Positions 53,677 to 63,780 of a stretch of 64,000 bases of DNA are shown piece by piece. Below the pieces are notes generated by a model. That model saw only the letters and a program-made list of their open reading frames with translations. It was not told where the DNA came from and searched no databases. The position numbers and the translations under genes were made by a program. The stretch's first letter is position 1. Each line of letters begins with the position of its first letter. Source of the stretch: Brachymonas wangyanguii (GTDB lineage: Bacteria > Pseudomonadota > Gammaproteobacteria > Burkholderiales > Burkholderiaceae_C); the NCBI RefSeq assembly GCF_045055315.1, contig NZ_CP173677.1, positions 248,001 through 312,000 of the forward strand, read 5' to 3'.

Positions 53677-55050
53677 TCAGACCTTGGTGATGCGGCCACT
53701 GACCGGCGGGATGTGGCGCTTGATCAGCATCAGCGCGAAGGCCGAGCCGAACATGCCCACAGCCAGCAGCGTCAGGAAGCCATTGGCACCGGCAGCAGTG
53801 ATCACGGCGGCGCCGATAAAGGCACTCACGATGCCGCCGCCACGGCCCACGGCCAGCGCCATGGCGGTACCGGTAGCGCGGATCGCGGTCGGGTAGACAT
53901 AGGCACACAGGGCGTACAGCAGCACCTGGGAGGCACTCACGAACAGGCCGTGGATACCGAAGCCGGTGATCAGCATCTGCGTGTCCTGCTTGGTATCGAT
54001 ACCCATCATGGCCACCGCCACGATACCTGCCAGCAGCGCCATGATGATCATCGGGATGCGCGAGCCGAAGCGGTTCACGATCAGGGCACACAGCAGCGAA
54101 CCGACCACGCCACCGACGTTGTAGGCGGTCAGGCCCTGGCTGGCCAGTGCGACCGGCAGGCCTTCGCTGGTCAGCATTGTCGGCAGCCAGCTGTAGGCGC
54201 TGTACAGCGACAGCACGACCATGAAGAAGGCCAGCCACAGGCCGATGGTGTCACGCGCATAATCGCTGGTGAACAGGCCCTTGAAGCCGACGGCCTGCTT
54301 GGCGTTGGCGGAAGCAGCGGCTTCCAGGGAATCGGTGAACTCGGCGTTGGCCGGGGTCGGGCGCTCCAGGCGGTTCAGCAGCTTGACCAGCTCCTGCCAG
54401 CGCTGTCGCTGACGGGCCAGGAAACGCGGCGATTCCGGCAGGAAGGCGAACAGCACCAGGCTGAAGGCCATCGGGATGGCGCCGCCAATCCAGAACAGCG
54501 CGCGCCAGCCGTAAGTCGGCAGCACCCAGCCGGCAAACAGGCCGGCCAGCATGCCACCCAGCGGGAAGCAGACGATGGAGATGGTCACCGCCATGGTGCG
54601 CGAACGCGCCGGGGCGTATTCAGCCGTCATGGTGGAGCAGCTCGGCAGCGCGCCGCCAATGCCCAGGCCGGCGATGAAGCGCAGGATGATGATGCTCTGC
54701 ACATCCGGGGCAAAGCCGATGGCCACGGTAGCGGCACCGAACAGCAGCACGCTGAAGGCCAGTACCAGGCGGCGGCCGATGCGGTCGGCGATGCTGCCGG
54801 CCATGGCCATGCCGACGGCCATGCCGATCAGGCCGGAGGCCACGGCAGGGGCGAAGGCGGCACGCGTGATGCCCCATTCCTTGATGATCATCGGAATGGC
54901 AAAGCCGATCAGCTGACCGTCAAAGCCATCCAGCACGATGGCCATGGCGCACAGGAAGATCACGCCTTTCTGCAGGGCGGTAAACGGTCCCTGGTCGAGC
55001 GCGTGCCCGATATCGATGACCGGGTTGCCGGCCGTGGTGGTTTGACTCAT
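53677..55050 (-). CDS. MFS transporter, aromatic acid:H+ symporter (AAHS) type
   Basis: A 457-residue carrier with 12 predicted membrane segments. The first helix has the AAHS hallmark AIVLDGFDGQLIGFAIP; loop 2-3 is GSIADRIGRRLVLAF, and helices 4-5 contain GLGIGGALPSCSTMTAEY and PESPRFLARQ follows. AAHS members import benzoate, 4-hydroxybenzoate, protocatechuate or similar acids, so this one next to paa may bring in phenylacetate or a related acid, although it is transcribed toward the paa operon from its own promoter. A perfect FNR palindrome lies just before its ribosome site. Confidence 0.87.
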   Translation of the reverse strand: MSQTTTAGNPVIDIGHALDQGPFTALQKGVIFLCAMAIVLDGFDGQLIGFAIPMIIKEWGITRAAFAPAVASGLIGMAVGMAMAGSIADRIGRRLVLAFSVLLFGAATVAIGFAPDVQSIIILRFIAGLGIGGALPSCSTMTAEYAPARSRTMAVTISIVCFPLGGMLAGLFAGWVLPTYGWRALFWIGGAIPMAFSLVLFAFLPESPRFLARQRQRWQELVKLLNRLERPTPANAEFTDSLEAAASANAKQAVGFKGLFTSDYARDTIGLWLAFFMVVLSLYSAYSWLPTMLTSEGLPVALASQGLTAYNVGGVVGSLLCALIVNRFGSRIPMIIMALLAGIVAVAMMGIDTKQDTQMLITGFGIHGLFVSASQVLLYALCAYVYPTAIRATGTAMALAVGRGGGIVSAFIGAAVITAAGANGFLTLLAVGMFGSAFALMLIKRHIPPVSGRITKV

Positions 55051-55062
55051 GGGGTCTCCAGA

Positions 55063-55076
55063 TTGATTTAGATCAA
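55063..55076 (-). promoter_or_regulatory. Perfect FNR-type palindrome before the AAHS transporter gene
   Basis: TTGATTTAGATCAA (55063-55076) fits TTGAT-N4-ATCAA exactly. It is 13-26 bases ahead of the start codon at 55050 and immediately upstream of the GGAGA ribosome site. On the minus strand an extended -10 (TGATATAGT, about 55097-55105) would start transcription near 55090, putting the box downstream of the start point, where a bound FNR protein would repress. The box is seen directly; the promoter is inferred. Confidence 0.65.
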
Positions 55077-55245
55077 GAATCGCTCAATAAGCGCGAACTA
55101 TATCAGCGGAGCCACAACGTGTTACCAAAACCTAGGGAAAGCGATAATCAAATGTGTCACGTTGGCGGCCGGAATGTTGCGTGCAGCCGTCAATCCGGGG
55201 CCGGGAGCGGGAGGCTGCACTGGCACCAGTGTCGGCCAGCTGGCG

Positions 55246-56718
55246 TCACGGCACCAGTAGCGCTTCTACCCGGTTCAGCACCTCGGCCGGCATGCTGATG
55301 GGCCGGCCCCATTCGCGCGTGGTTTCACCCGGCCACTTGTTGGTGGCGTCCAGCCCCATCTTGCTGCCCAGGCCGCTGACGGGCGAGGCGAAGTCGAGGT
55401 AGTCGATCGGGGTGTTTTCCACCAGCATGGTGTCGCGCGCCGGGTCGCAGCGCGTGGTCATGGCCCAGACCACGTCGTTCCAGTTGCGGATGTCCACGTC
55501 CTCGTCTACCACGATGATGAACTTGGTGTACATGAACTGGCGCAGATGCCCCCAGATGCCCATCATCACGCGGCGCGCGTGACCGGGGTAGGCCTTGCGT
55601 ACCTGCACCACTGCCATGCGGTAGCTGCAGCCTTCGGGCGGCAGGTAGAAATCGGTCACTTCCGGCAGGTGGCGCTGCAGCAGCGGCACGAACAGCTCGT
55701 TGAGCACCTGGCCGAGGACGGCCGGCTCGTCCGGCGGGCGGCCGGTGTAGGTCGAGTGGTAGATCGCATCGTGGCGCTGCGTGATGCGGTCCACGGTGAA
55801 CACCGGGAACTCGGCCTGCTCGTTGTAGTAGCCGGTGTGGTCGCCATACGGACCTTCCAGTGCATGTGCATAGCCGCTCGGGTGGCTGGCGTCGGGCTGG
55901 ATATGGCCTTCGAGCACGATTTCGGCATGCGCCGGCACCTGCAGCGTGCTGCCCAGCGCCCGGGCGACTTCGGTCTTGCTGCCGCGCAGCAGGCCGGCGA
56001 ACTGATATTCGGACAGGGCATCAGGCACCGGCACCACGGCACCGAGCAGCGCGGCCGGATCGGCACCGAGCGCCACCGCTACCGGGAACGGCTGGCCCGG
56101 ATGCGCCAGCGCATGCTCGCGGAAGTCCAGTGCGCCGCCGCGATGCGGCAGCCAGCGCATGATCAGCTGATGGCGCGACAGCAGCTGCTGGCGGTAGATG
56201 CCCAGGTTCTGGCGCGGTTTGTGCGGGCCACGCGTGATGGTCAGGCCCCAGGTCACCAGCGGCGCCACATCGCCGGGCCAGCAGTGCTGGATCGGCAGTG
56301 CCGTCAGGTCGACCTCGTCGCCCTGTTGCACGATCTGCTGGCAGGGCGGATGCGCCACGGTGCGCGGTGCCATGTGCCAGAGCGACTTGAGCAGGCCGCT
56401 CATGCCGAGCATCTCGCGCAGGCCTTGCGGCGCGGATGGCTCCTTCATGTCGGCCAGCACGTGGCCCAGTTCGCGCACCTGCGCCAGCGACTGCACGCCC
56501 ATGGCCTGCATCACGCGCTGCTGCGTGCCGAACAGGTTGCCGAGCACCGGGTGCTGGTGGCCGGTGGGCTGGGTGAATAGCAGTGCCGGGCCGCCCTGGC
56601 GCAAGGTGTGGTCGCAGACAGCCGTCATTTCCAGATAGGGCGAGACCGGCTTGTGGATGCGGCGCAGCTGGCCGGCACTTTCCAGCTGCTGGATGAAATC
56701 ACGCAGGTCGCGGTACAT
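55246..56718 (-). CDS. ubiD: 3-polyprenyl-4-hydroxybenzoate decarboxylase UbiD
   Basis: A 490-residue prenylated-FMN-dependent decarboxylase that removes the carboxyl group of the ubiquinone ring precursor. Family segments are MYRDLRDFIQQLESAGQLRR, RGPHKPRQNLGIYRQQLL, GGALDFREHA, the glutamate-rich HIQPDASHPSGYAHALEGPY GDHTGYYN region and FIIVVDEDVDIRNWNDVVWA. Length equals the E. coli enzyme. It is the last gene of the minus-strand ubi operon, 12 bases after ubiX, which makes its cofactor. Confidence 0.97.
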   Translation of the reverse strand: MYRDLRDFIQQLESAGQLRRIHKPVSPYLEMTAVCDHTLRQGGPALLFTQPTGHQHPVLGNLFGTQQRVMQAMGVQSLAQVRELGHVLADMKEPSAPQGLREMLGMSGLLKSLWHMAPRTVAHPPCQQIVQQGDEVDLTALPIQHCWPGDVAPLVTWGLTITRGPHKPRQNLGIYRQQLLSRHQLIMRWLPHRGGALDFREHALAHPGQPFPVAVALGADPAALLGAVVPVPDALSEYQFAGLLRGSKTEVARALGSTLQVPAHAEIVLEGHIQPDASHPSGYAHALEGPYGDHTGYYNEQAEFPVFTVDRITQRHDAIYHSTYTGRPPDEPAVLGQVLNELFVPLLQRHLPEVTDFYLPPEGCSYRMAVVQVRKAYPGHARRVMMGIWGHLRQFMYTKFIIVVDEDVDIRNWNDVVWAMTTRCDPARDTMLVENTPIDYLDFASPVSGLGSKMGLDATNKWPGETTREWGRPISMPAEVLNRVEALLVP

Positions 56719-56730
56719 GGTCGGGGCGGG

Positions 56731-57333
56731 TCAATGCGGGGTCGGGGCTGGCATGTCGGCGTCGGGCAGGCCGCTCCAGCCTGCCGCGAGCGCATGCGGT
56801 ACGTCGATCAGGTCCAGCAGCCGGGCCACGCAGTGGCGCACCATGTCTTCCATGGTCTGCGGATGCTGGTAGAACGCCGGCACCGGCGGGTAGATGATGG
56901 CACCCATTTCGGTCACGCTGGTCATGTTGCGCAGGTGCGCCAGGTTCAGCGGCGCCTCGCGCGCCACCAGCACCAGGCGACGGCGCTCCTTCAGCATGAC
57001 GTCGGCGGCGCGCGTCAGCAGGTTGTCGCCCAGACCGTGCGCGATCGCGCCCAGGGTGCGCATCGAGCAGGGCGCGATCACCATAGCACTGCAGCGGAAC
57101 GAGCCGCTGGCAATGGTGGCACCAACGGCGTTGATGTCGTGGATCTGGTGCGCCAGCGCGGCGATATCGGCTGGCCCCAGGTCCAGTTCGTGGCGCAGCG
57201 TGAGCCAGGCGGCATCGCTGACGGTGACATGGGTCTCGATCCCGGGCAGCGTCTGCAGGGCCTGCAGCAGGCGCACCGCCAGCACGGCACCGCTGGCGCC
57301 GGAGATGCCGACCACGATGCGCCGCGGGTTCAT
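56731..57333 (-). CDS. ubiX: Flavin prenyltransferase UbiX
   Basis: A 200-residue enzyme that attaches dimethylallyl phosphate to FMN, giving the prenylated cofactor used by UbiD. The start motif RIVVGISGASGAVLAVRLLQ binds flavin, followed by SGSFRCSAMVIAPCSMRTLG, RAADVMLKERRRLVLVARE and the C-terminal PPVPAFYQHPQTMEDMV. The ATG at 57333 lies four bases into the end of the preceding DGC gene (ATGA overlap), so the two are coupled. Confidence 0.97.
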   Translation of the reverse strand: MNPRRIVVGISGASGAVLAVRLLQALQTLPGIETHVTVSDAAWLTLRHELDLGPADIAALAHQIHDINAVGATIASGSFRCSAMVIAPCSMRTLGAIAHGLGDNLLTRAADVMLKERRRLVLVAREAPLNLAHLRNMTSVTEMGAIIYPPVPAFYQHPQTMEDMVRHCVARLLDLIDVPHALAAGWSGLPDADMPAPTPH

Positions 57334-57761
57334 GCGGCGTCGCTGTCTTTCGCCTTCGGCTGGACGCCGGCAGACTGGTTGCGTTCGGGCAGCGGCGTGG
57401 CGGTGATGTCGGCGATGACATGGCCGATCACTTCTTCGGCCTGTTCCGGATCGAAATCCTGGTGCAGCTTCTTGCGCACGCCCTGTTCCTGCAGCTGGAA
57501 ATGGCGGTCCGGCGTGATCTGGTGGCGTGCCAGCGTGTTGTGCACGCACTGCAGCTGGCAGCCGTCCAGCGCGATGATCGGACGCCCCGAAGCGGCCAGC
57601 TTGACCAGCGAAGGCACATCACCGCCTACGCCGGCAATGCAGGACATCTCGGCCACGCCACGGCGGTCGAGTTGCAGGGCGACGTGGTTGGCCAGCTGGG
57701 CAGCGCTGGAACAACCGGAGCAGGAATACACCAGGGCTTGCTGGTCACGGGGCTTGGACAT
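57330..57761 (-). CDS. DGC-domain putative zinc-binding protein
   Basis: A 143-residue cysteine-rich protein. The DGC pattern is seen as YSCSGCSSAAQLANHVA (Cys14, Cys17), EMSCIAGVGG and ALDGCQLQCV; these cysteines probably bind zinc or an iron-sulphur cluster. The last 25 residues are polar and look disordered. It sits inside the ubi operon between ubiT and ubiX, overlapping ubiX by four bases. Its function is not known; the location hints at metal handling for the anaerobic hydroxylase, which is inference. Confidence 0.85.
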   Translation of the reverse strand: MSKPRDQQALVYSCSGCSSAAQLANHVALQLDRRGVAEMSCIAGVGGDVPSLVKLAASGRPIIALDGCQLQCVHNTLARHQITPDRHFQLQEQGVRKKLHQDFDPEQAEEVIGHVIADITATPLPERNQSAGVQPKAKDSDAA

Positions 57762-57778
57762 GAGACCTCCTTGGACTC

Positions 57779-58309
57779 TCAGCGGGGCGGCAGTCGCTCC
57801 CGCAGGCGTTGCAACAGCGCACGCGGATGTGGCGGGCGCGGCAGGCGGCGCAGATCGGACAGCTGGAACTGGCGCGGGTCGAACACCGGCAGCTCCATGG
57901 CGTCGAGGGTGTTCTTGACCATCAGGCCGAGTTCGGTATCGCCTTCCATGCTCAGGCGCCGGTTGAAGAACAGCGTATCAGGATCCTGCGAGCGGCGCGC
58001 CAGCGCGATGAAATCACTGGCGTGGGCACGGATGATCAGGTCCGGTGTGCCCTGCACCCGGTGCAGCGGCGCAAAGCGCGTGCCCTGCCAGCAAAAGTCG
58101 CAGTGCACGCCGGCATCGCGCACGGCCAGCCGCAGCGTGCGGCCCTGCAAGGCTTCGGCCACGTCTTCCGGCAGCTGGCGTGCCAGCGTCAGGTTCAGCG
58201 CGCCGACAAACAGCAGGGCACCGGGCCAGCGCGGCAGGCGCTGCAGCACGCCCGACACCGGTGCGGGCAGGGTGAAATCATCGGGGATCAGGTGGGTAGA
58301 AGACATCAT
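57779..58309 (-). CDS. ubiT: Ubiquinone accessory protein UbiT (SCP2 domain)
   Basis: A 176-residue lipid-binding protein needed for oxygen-independent ubiquinone synthesis. The SCP2 fold is visible as FVGALNLTLARQLPEDVAEA, LRLAVRDAGVHCDFCWQG and the ligand-pocket stretch LFFNRRLSMEGDTELGLMVK NTLD. It probably binds quinone precursors, as UbiJ does for the aerobic enzymes. Two adjacent ATG codons open it behind a GGAGAGCC site. It lies 17 bases from both ubiV and the DGC gene. Confidence 0.94.
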   Translation of the reverse strand: MMSSTHLIPDDFTLPAPVSGVLQRLPRWPGALLFVGALNLTLARQLPEDVAEALQGRTLRLAVRDAGVHCDFCWQGTRFAPLHRVQGTPDLIIRAHASDFIALARRSQDPDTLFFNRRLSMEGDTELGLMVKNTLDAMELPVFDPRQFQLSDLRRLPRPPHPRALLQRLRERLPPR

Positions 58310-58326
58310 GGCTCTCCGGGAGGCGA

Positions 58327-59244
58327 TCAGGCCGGCACGCTGACCTGCTCCATGCCGGAGCGGCCATGCCAGTAGCCGTTGCAGGGCTGGTCCGGCAGCA
58401 GCGGCAGCATCTGCGCGTGGGCTTCGGCCGGTGTCAGGCGCTGCTCGAGGGCATCGCGCCAGAGCTGCACCAGCGTGGCCATGTGCTGCGATTGCGGGCT
58501 CAGGCGCAGCACGTCCACGCCCATGGCCTGCAGCGCCGGCAGTTCCTGCACCAGGTTGCAGACATGGGCGGATTGCGTCTGGATGCCGTTGAGCGTGAGG
58601 AAGGCTTCGCCATCACGCGTTTGCAGCAGCAGGCCGTCGGGATAGTCGATGCAGCTGAACTGGCAATCGTCCTTGGGCAGATTGCGGTGGCGTGCGGTAA
58701 AGCAGCGTGCCGAAAACGCCAGCGGCATGCGGCCGAGGGCAAAGATTTCGGTCTGCAGGCCGGCCGGGCGCAGTTGCTGCAGCGACTGCAGATCGGTCTG
58801 GTTCAGCTCCAGCGGCGGCAGCCAGCGCGTGGCGCCGAGATCGGCCATCCACTGCAGCGTTGGCTGGTTGTACAGGTTCAGGTGCGGGCCGGCGACAAAG
58901 GGCAGCTTGCCGGCCACCATCTGCACCGCGCCCATGTCATTCGCTTCGACCAGGAATTCGCCGTTGTCGATGATGCGGCGCGCGGTGGCGGCATCGGCGC
59001 TGGACTCGACCAGCACCTGGGTCGAGAGAATCGCCTGCTTGCCGGCATCGCGCAGCATGCGGGCGACGTCGATCCAGTCGCTCAGGCGCAGCTCGTGGCG
59101 GCGCGAACAGACCGCTTCGCCCAGGTAGACGATGTCCACCGGGGCCTCGGCCATCTGCTGGTAGAAGTCGAATACGGTGTCGCGTGGCCAGTAGTAGAGC
59201 AGCGGCCCCAGGGCCAGTTGCATGCGGGAAGGGGAATCGGTCAT
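58327..59244 (-). CDS. ubiV: Oxygen-independent ubiquinone hydroxylase subunit UbiV
   Basis: A 305-residue U32-peptidase-family protein. With UbiU it carries out the ring hydroxylations of ubiquinone without oxygen, using prephenate as oxygen donor in E. coli. The four [4Fe-4S] ligands are C46 (GEAVCSRRHEL), C181, C194 and C198 (ARCFTARHRNLPKDDCQFSC), with the same spacing as in the E. coli protein. Its stop is 17 bases before ubiT and its start 7 bases after ubiU. Confidence 0.97.
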   Translation of the reverse strand: MTDSPSRMQLALGPLLYYWPRDTVFDFYQQMAEAPVDIVYLGEAVCSRRHELRLSDWIDVARMLRDAGKQAILSTQVLVESSADAATARRIIDNGEFLVEANDMGAVQMVAGKLPFVAGPHLNLYNQPTLQWMADLGATRWLPPLELNQTDLQSLQQLRPAGLQTEIFALGRMPLAFSARCFTARHRNLPKDDCQFSCIDYPDGLLLQTRDGEAFLTLNGIQTQSAHVCNLVQELPALQAMGVDVLRLSPQSQHMATLVQLWRDALEQRLTPAEAHAQMLPLLPDQPCNGYWHGRSGMEQVSVPA

Positions 59245-59251
59245 GGCTTGC

Positions 59252-60307
59252 TTACTTCCAGGGGCGGTGGTAGGCGCCCAGCGTCTGCTGCTGGCCTTCG
59301 GAGACGTCGGCCAGTGCCGTCATCCAGTTCGAGCGCGGCGTGTACAGGTGCGGGTTGTCGTGGCAGTGGTCCAGCGCCTCGCGCAGGACTTGCGTCACCT
59401 GGCCGACATAGGCCGGGCTGCGCTGGCGGCCTTCGATCTTGATGGCGCGCACGCCCATGCGGTAGAGCTGCGGCAGGATGCTCAGCGTGTTCAGGCTGGT
59501 CGGCTCCTCGATCGCGTAGTAGCCGTTCTCGTTGCGCAGCTCGCCGACGTCGAAGCGGCCCTTGCACAGCGTCGGATAGCCGGCGCTTTCGCCTTCGGCA
59601 TAGCGGTCGATCAGCACGCCGTTCAGGCGCGCTTCCAGCCCCTTGGGGGTTTCCTGCCAGCGCACTGCCTTGGCCGGCGAACAGACGCCCTGCATGTTCG
59701 GCGCTTCGCCGGTGGCGTAGGACGACAGCTGGCAGCGGCCTTCCACCATCACGCACAGGCTGCCAAAACCGAACACCTCGATCTCGACCGGGGTCTTGTC
59801 GATCAGCTGCTCGACCTGCGTCAGCGACAGCACGCGTGGCAGCACGGCACGCGAGATGCCGAATTGCTCGTGGTAGAAATTGATGGCGGCGGCATGCGTG
59901 GCCGAGCCCTGCACCGACAGGTGCAGGCGCACCTGCGGATGGCGGCGTGCGGTGTACTGCATCAGGCCGGGATCGGCCATGATGATGGCGTCGATGCCCA
60001 TGTCGGCGGCGCGATCAACCGCGCCACGCCAGACATCGACCGATTCGCTGCGGGCGTAGGTGTTCAGTGCCAGCAGCACCTTGCGGCCACGTGCATGGGT
60101 ATACTCGATGCCGCTGGCGATGGCCTTGTTGTCAAAATTCAGCCCGGCAAAGTTGCGGGCGTTGGTGGCGTCCCTGAAACCCAGGTAGACGCAGTCGGCA
60201 CCGTGGTCAACCGCCTGCTTCAGTGCAGGCAGGCTGCCGGCGGGGCAGACCAGTTCCATCGGCGGCCGCGCCGTGTCGACGGCCTGTCCGGAGGCGTGGG
60301 CGGTCAT
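59252..60307 (-). CDS. ubiU: Oxygen-independent ubiquinone hydroxylase subunit UbiU
   Basis: A 351-residue U32-family partner of UbiV. The [4Fe-4S] cysteines are C185, C192, C209 and C248 (SLCVMVEGRC, MQGVCSPAK, PTLCKGRF), spaced 7, 17 and 39 residues apart exactly as in E. coli UbiU. The N terminus MELVCPAGSLPALKQAVDHG is conserved; 16 extra residues precede it if the ATG at 60307 is used, and the internal methionine at residue 17 is an alternative start. Second gene of the operon, 18 bases after the DUF2249 gene. Confidence 0.97.
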   Translation of the reverse strand: MTAHASGQAVDTARPPMELVCPAGSLPALKQAVDHGADCVYLGFRDATNARNFAGLNFDNKAIASGIEYTHARGRKVLLALNTYARSESVDVWRGAVDRAADMGIDAIIMADPGLMQYTARRHPQVRLHLSVQGSATHAAAINFYHEQFGISRAVLPRVLSLTQVEQLIDKTPVEIEVFGFGSLCVMVEGRCQLSSYATGEAPNMQGVCSPAKAVRWQETPKGLEARLNGVLIDRYAEGESAGYPTLCKGRFDVGELRNENGYYAIEEPTSLNTLSILPQLYRMGVRAIKIEGRQRSPAYVGQVTQVLREALDHCHDNPHLYTPRSNWMTALADVSEGQQQTLGAYHRPWK

Positions 60308-60325
60308 GGCAGATCAGGCCCCGGC

Positions 60326-60610
60326 TCACTTGCGCAGGAAGTCGATCACCACGCCGTCCATGTCGCGCTGCAGGTAGCTGATCTGGATGCCCTGGTCGCC
60401 GTAGCGGTCGATCATCTGGCGCAGCAGCGGAATCGGATCGTGGTCGTTCACGAAGCGCATGGTTTCGCCGGGCTGCAGGGAGTCCAGCGCGCCAAAGATG
60501 GCGGCATGGCGGAAGCGCTTGGCTACGCCGCGCGCATCAAAGCCATAGATGGCATCGGTACGCGAATGGTCGTGCGGCATGCCGACGGGTTGCAGGGGAA
60601 TGGTGGCCAT
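60326..60610 (-). CDS. DUF2249 domain protein
   Basis: A 94-residue protein with the DUF2249 pattern: DARGVAKRFRHAAIFGALDS, LQPGETMRFVNDHDPIPLLR and a C-terminal strand-rich YLQRDMDGVVIDFLRK. DUF2249 proteins are frequent beside nitrite/NO reduction and other anaerobic genes but have no proven biochemical role. It is the first gene of the minus-strand ubi operon and follows an FNR-like promoter. The ATG at 60610 (MATIPLQPVG) is chosen because longer in-frame starts run into recQ and the promoter; a GGAGATTC site precedes it. Confidence 0.85.
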   Translation of the reverse strand: MATIPLQPVGMPHDHSRTDAIYGFDARGVAKRFRHAAIFGALDSLQPGETMRFVNDHDPIPLLRQMIDRYGDQGIQISYLQRDMDGVVIDFLRK

Positions 60611-60645
60611 CGGGGAATCTCCAGGTTGGGAAGGCGGAAGGGAGA

Positions 60646-60686
60646 TTCTTATCCGATAAAAATAGTGGGGCTTTGACCTGGCGCAA
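60646..60686 (-). promoter_or_regulatory. Candidate FNR/DNR-dependent promoter of the anaerobic ubi operon
   Basis: On the minus strand TTGCGCCAGGTCAA (60673-60686) matches seven of ten bases of TTGAT-N4-ATCAA. A -10-like TAAGAA (60646-60651) would start transcription near 60638, putting the box at about -41.5, the classical class II activator position. The box is degenerate, so confidence is moderate even though the spacing fits. Confidence 0.45.
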
Positions 60687-60734
60687 ACATGTCCATCCGG
60701 GGGAACTGGCCACCCTTCCGGCGGGGGAGGCGTT

Positions 60735-62609
<1,875 letters not shown>

Positions 62610-62663
62610 CGTGCGGTAAAAATGAATACCTGCGCATTATATCTGTCGCTGCCTGCCCCCATG

Positions 62664-62694
62664 AAAAAACCGCCAGTCCCTGCGGATCTGGCGG
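62664..62694 (-). terminator. Rho-independent terminator of the M48 protease gene
   Basis: CCGCCAG (62670-62676) pairs with CTGGCGG (62688-62694); the minus-strand transcript then runs into six U, from AAAAAA at 62664-62669. It lies 23 bases after the protease stop codon. Confidence 0.88.
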
Positions 62695-62716
62695 TGCTGC
62701 GGCAAGCCGGTCCGGC

Positions 62717-63544
62717 TTACTTGCGGCGCGCTGCCTGGTACAGCGGCATCACCTGCGGCAGCGCGGCCTGGATGCGCGCGGTGCGGTCAGATGCGCTCGG
62801 GTGGGTCGAGAAGAAGGCCGAGCCCTGGCCGGCGCCGTTGGCGGCCATCTTCTGCCACAGCGTCAGTGCAGCGGACGGGTTATAGCCAGCACGCGCGGCC
62901 AGTTCCAGGCCGAACACGTCCGCCTCGGTTTCCATGGTGCGCGAGTAGGGCAGGTCCAGCGCCAGCTGCTTGGCAATGCCGGCCACGTCCATCATGCTGC
63001 CGCTCAAGCCGAGCAGCGAACCGCCGATGGACAGCGCCATGTCACCGGCCATCTGCTGCGATACCTGTTCGCGCGAGTGTTCGCGCAGGGCGTGTGCCAT
63101 TTCGTGGCCGATCACGGCCGCCAGCTCGTCATCGGTCAGGTTCAGCTTCTGGTACAGGCCGGTATAGACCGTGACCTTGCCGCCTGGCATCACGTTGGCG
63201 TTGACATCGTTGTTGCGGATCAGCGCCAGATCCCAGTTCCAGCGTGCCGCATCGGGGCGGAAGTGGGCGACCTGGGTGGACAGGCGACGCATGATGTTGA
63301 CCACGCGGTTGTAATCGGCACCGCTGCTGATCAGCACGCCCTTGGACTGGGCGGCGCTCTTGCGCTGGTTGAAGGCCTGTTGCGAGGCCTGCACCATCTC
63401 GGCTTCGGACACCAGCAGCAGCTGCGAGCGGTTGCTGCCGGTGACGGAACCGGTGGTGGAGGTGGCACAGCCGGCGAGGGTGGCGGTGACGGCAACGGCG
63501 ACGGCAGCGCGGCGTGCCATGGTGATCAGAGGCTTCTTGGACAT
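62717..63544 (-). CDS. M48-family metalloprotease, predicted lipoprotein
   Basis: A 275-residue zinc protease of the periplasmic LoiP/BepA-like type. A lipoprotein signal ends in TLAGC. The zinc motif HEMAH is at residues 147-151 (VIGHEMAHALREHSREQ), and the third ligand glutamate is in METEADVFGLELAARAGY; STHPSASDRTARI follows. Such proteases degrade misassembled outer-membrane proteins. The ATG at 63544 follows a GGGAGATC site; an earlier in-frame ATG would disturb the signal peptide. It is divergent from htpG, another protein-quality gene. Confidence 0.92.
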   Translation of the reverse strand: MSKKPLITMARRAAVAVAVTATLAGCATSTTGSVTGSNRSQLLLVSEAEMVQASQQAFNQRKSAAQSKGVLISSGADYNRVVNIMRRLSTQVAHFRPDAARWNWDLALIRNNDVNANVMPGGKVTVYTGLYQKLNLTDDELAAVIGHEMAHALREHSREQVSQQMAGDMALSIGGSLLGLSGSMMDVAGIAKQLALDLPYSRTMETEADVFGLELAARAGYNPSAALTLWQKMAANGAGQGSAFFSTHPSASDRTARIQAALPQVMPLYQAARRK

Positions 63545-63694
63545 ATGGGATCTCCCTGTGTTCTGGTGGCAGCCTGGCAACAGGCCGGCTGCACGGATCT
63601 GACGTTTCGGATGTTAGACCAAATTGCCGGAAGCAGTTCCGCTTGGCCTGTAAACAATCGTCAGCCGTGAAAAAGTATCGCTGTGGACGCCTGT

Positions 63695-63722
63695 CTTGAA
63701 AATCGGACGCCTTGCCCTACCT
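63695..63722 (+). promoter_or_regulatory. Sigma-32-like heat-shock promoter of htpG
   Basis: CTTGAAA (63695-63701) is a perfect sigma-32 -35 box. After 13 bases comes CCCTACCT (63715-63722), a partial match to the CCCCATNT -10. The htpG ATG is about 55 bases further on. HtpG genes are commonly heat induced, which fits. Confidence 0.6.
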
Positions 63723-63780
63723 GTGTAGGACAGATTCCAACCTGTTGATTTTTCATTCCAACAAGACCACCAAGACAAGC

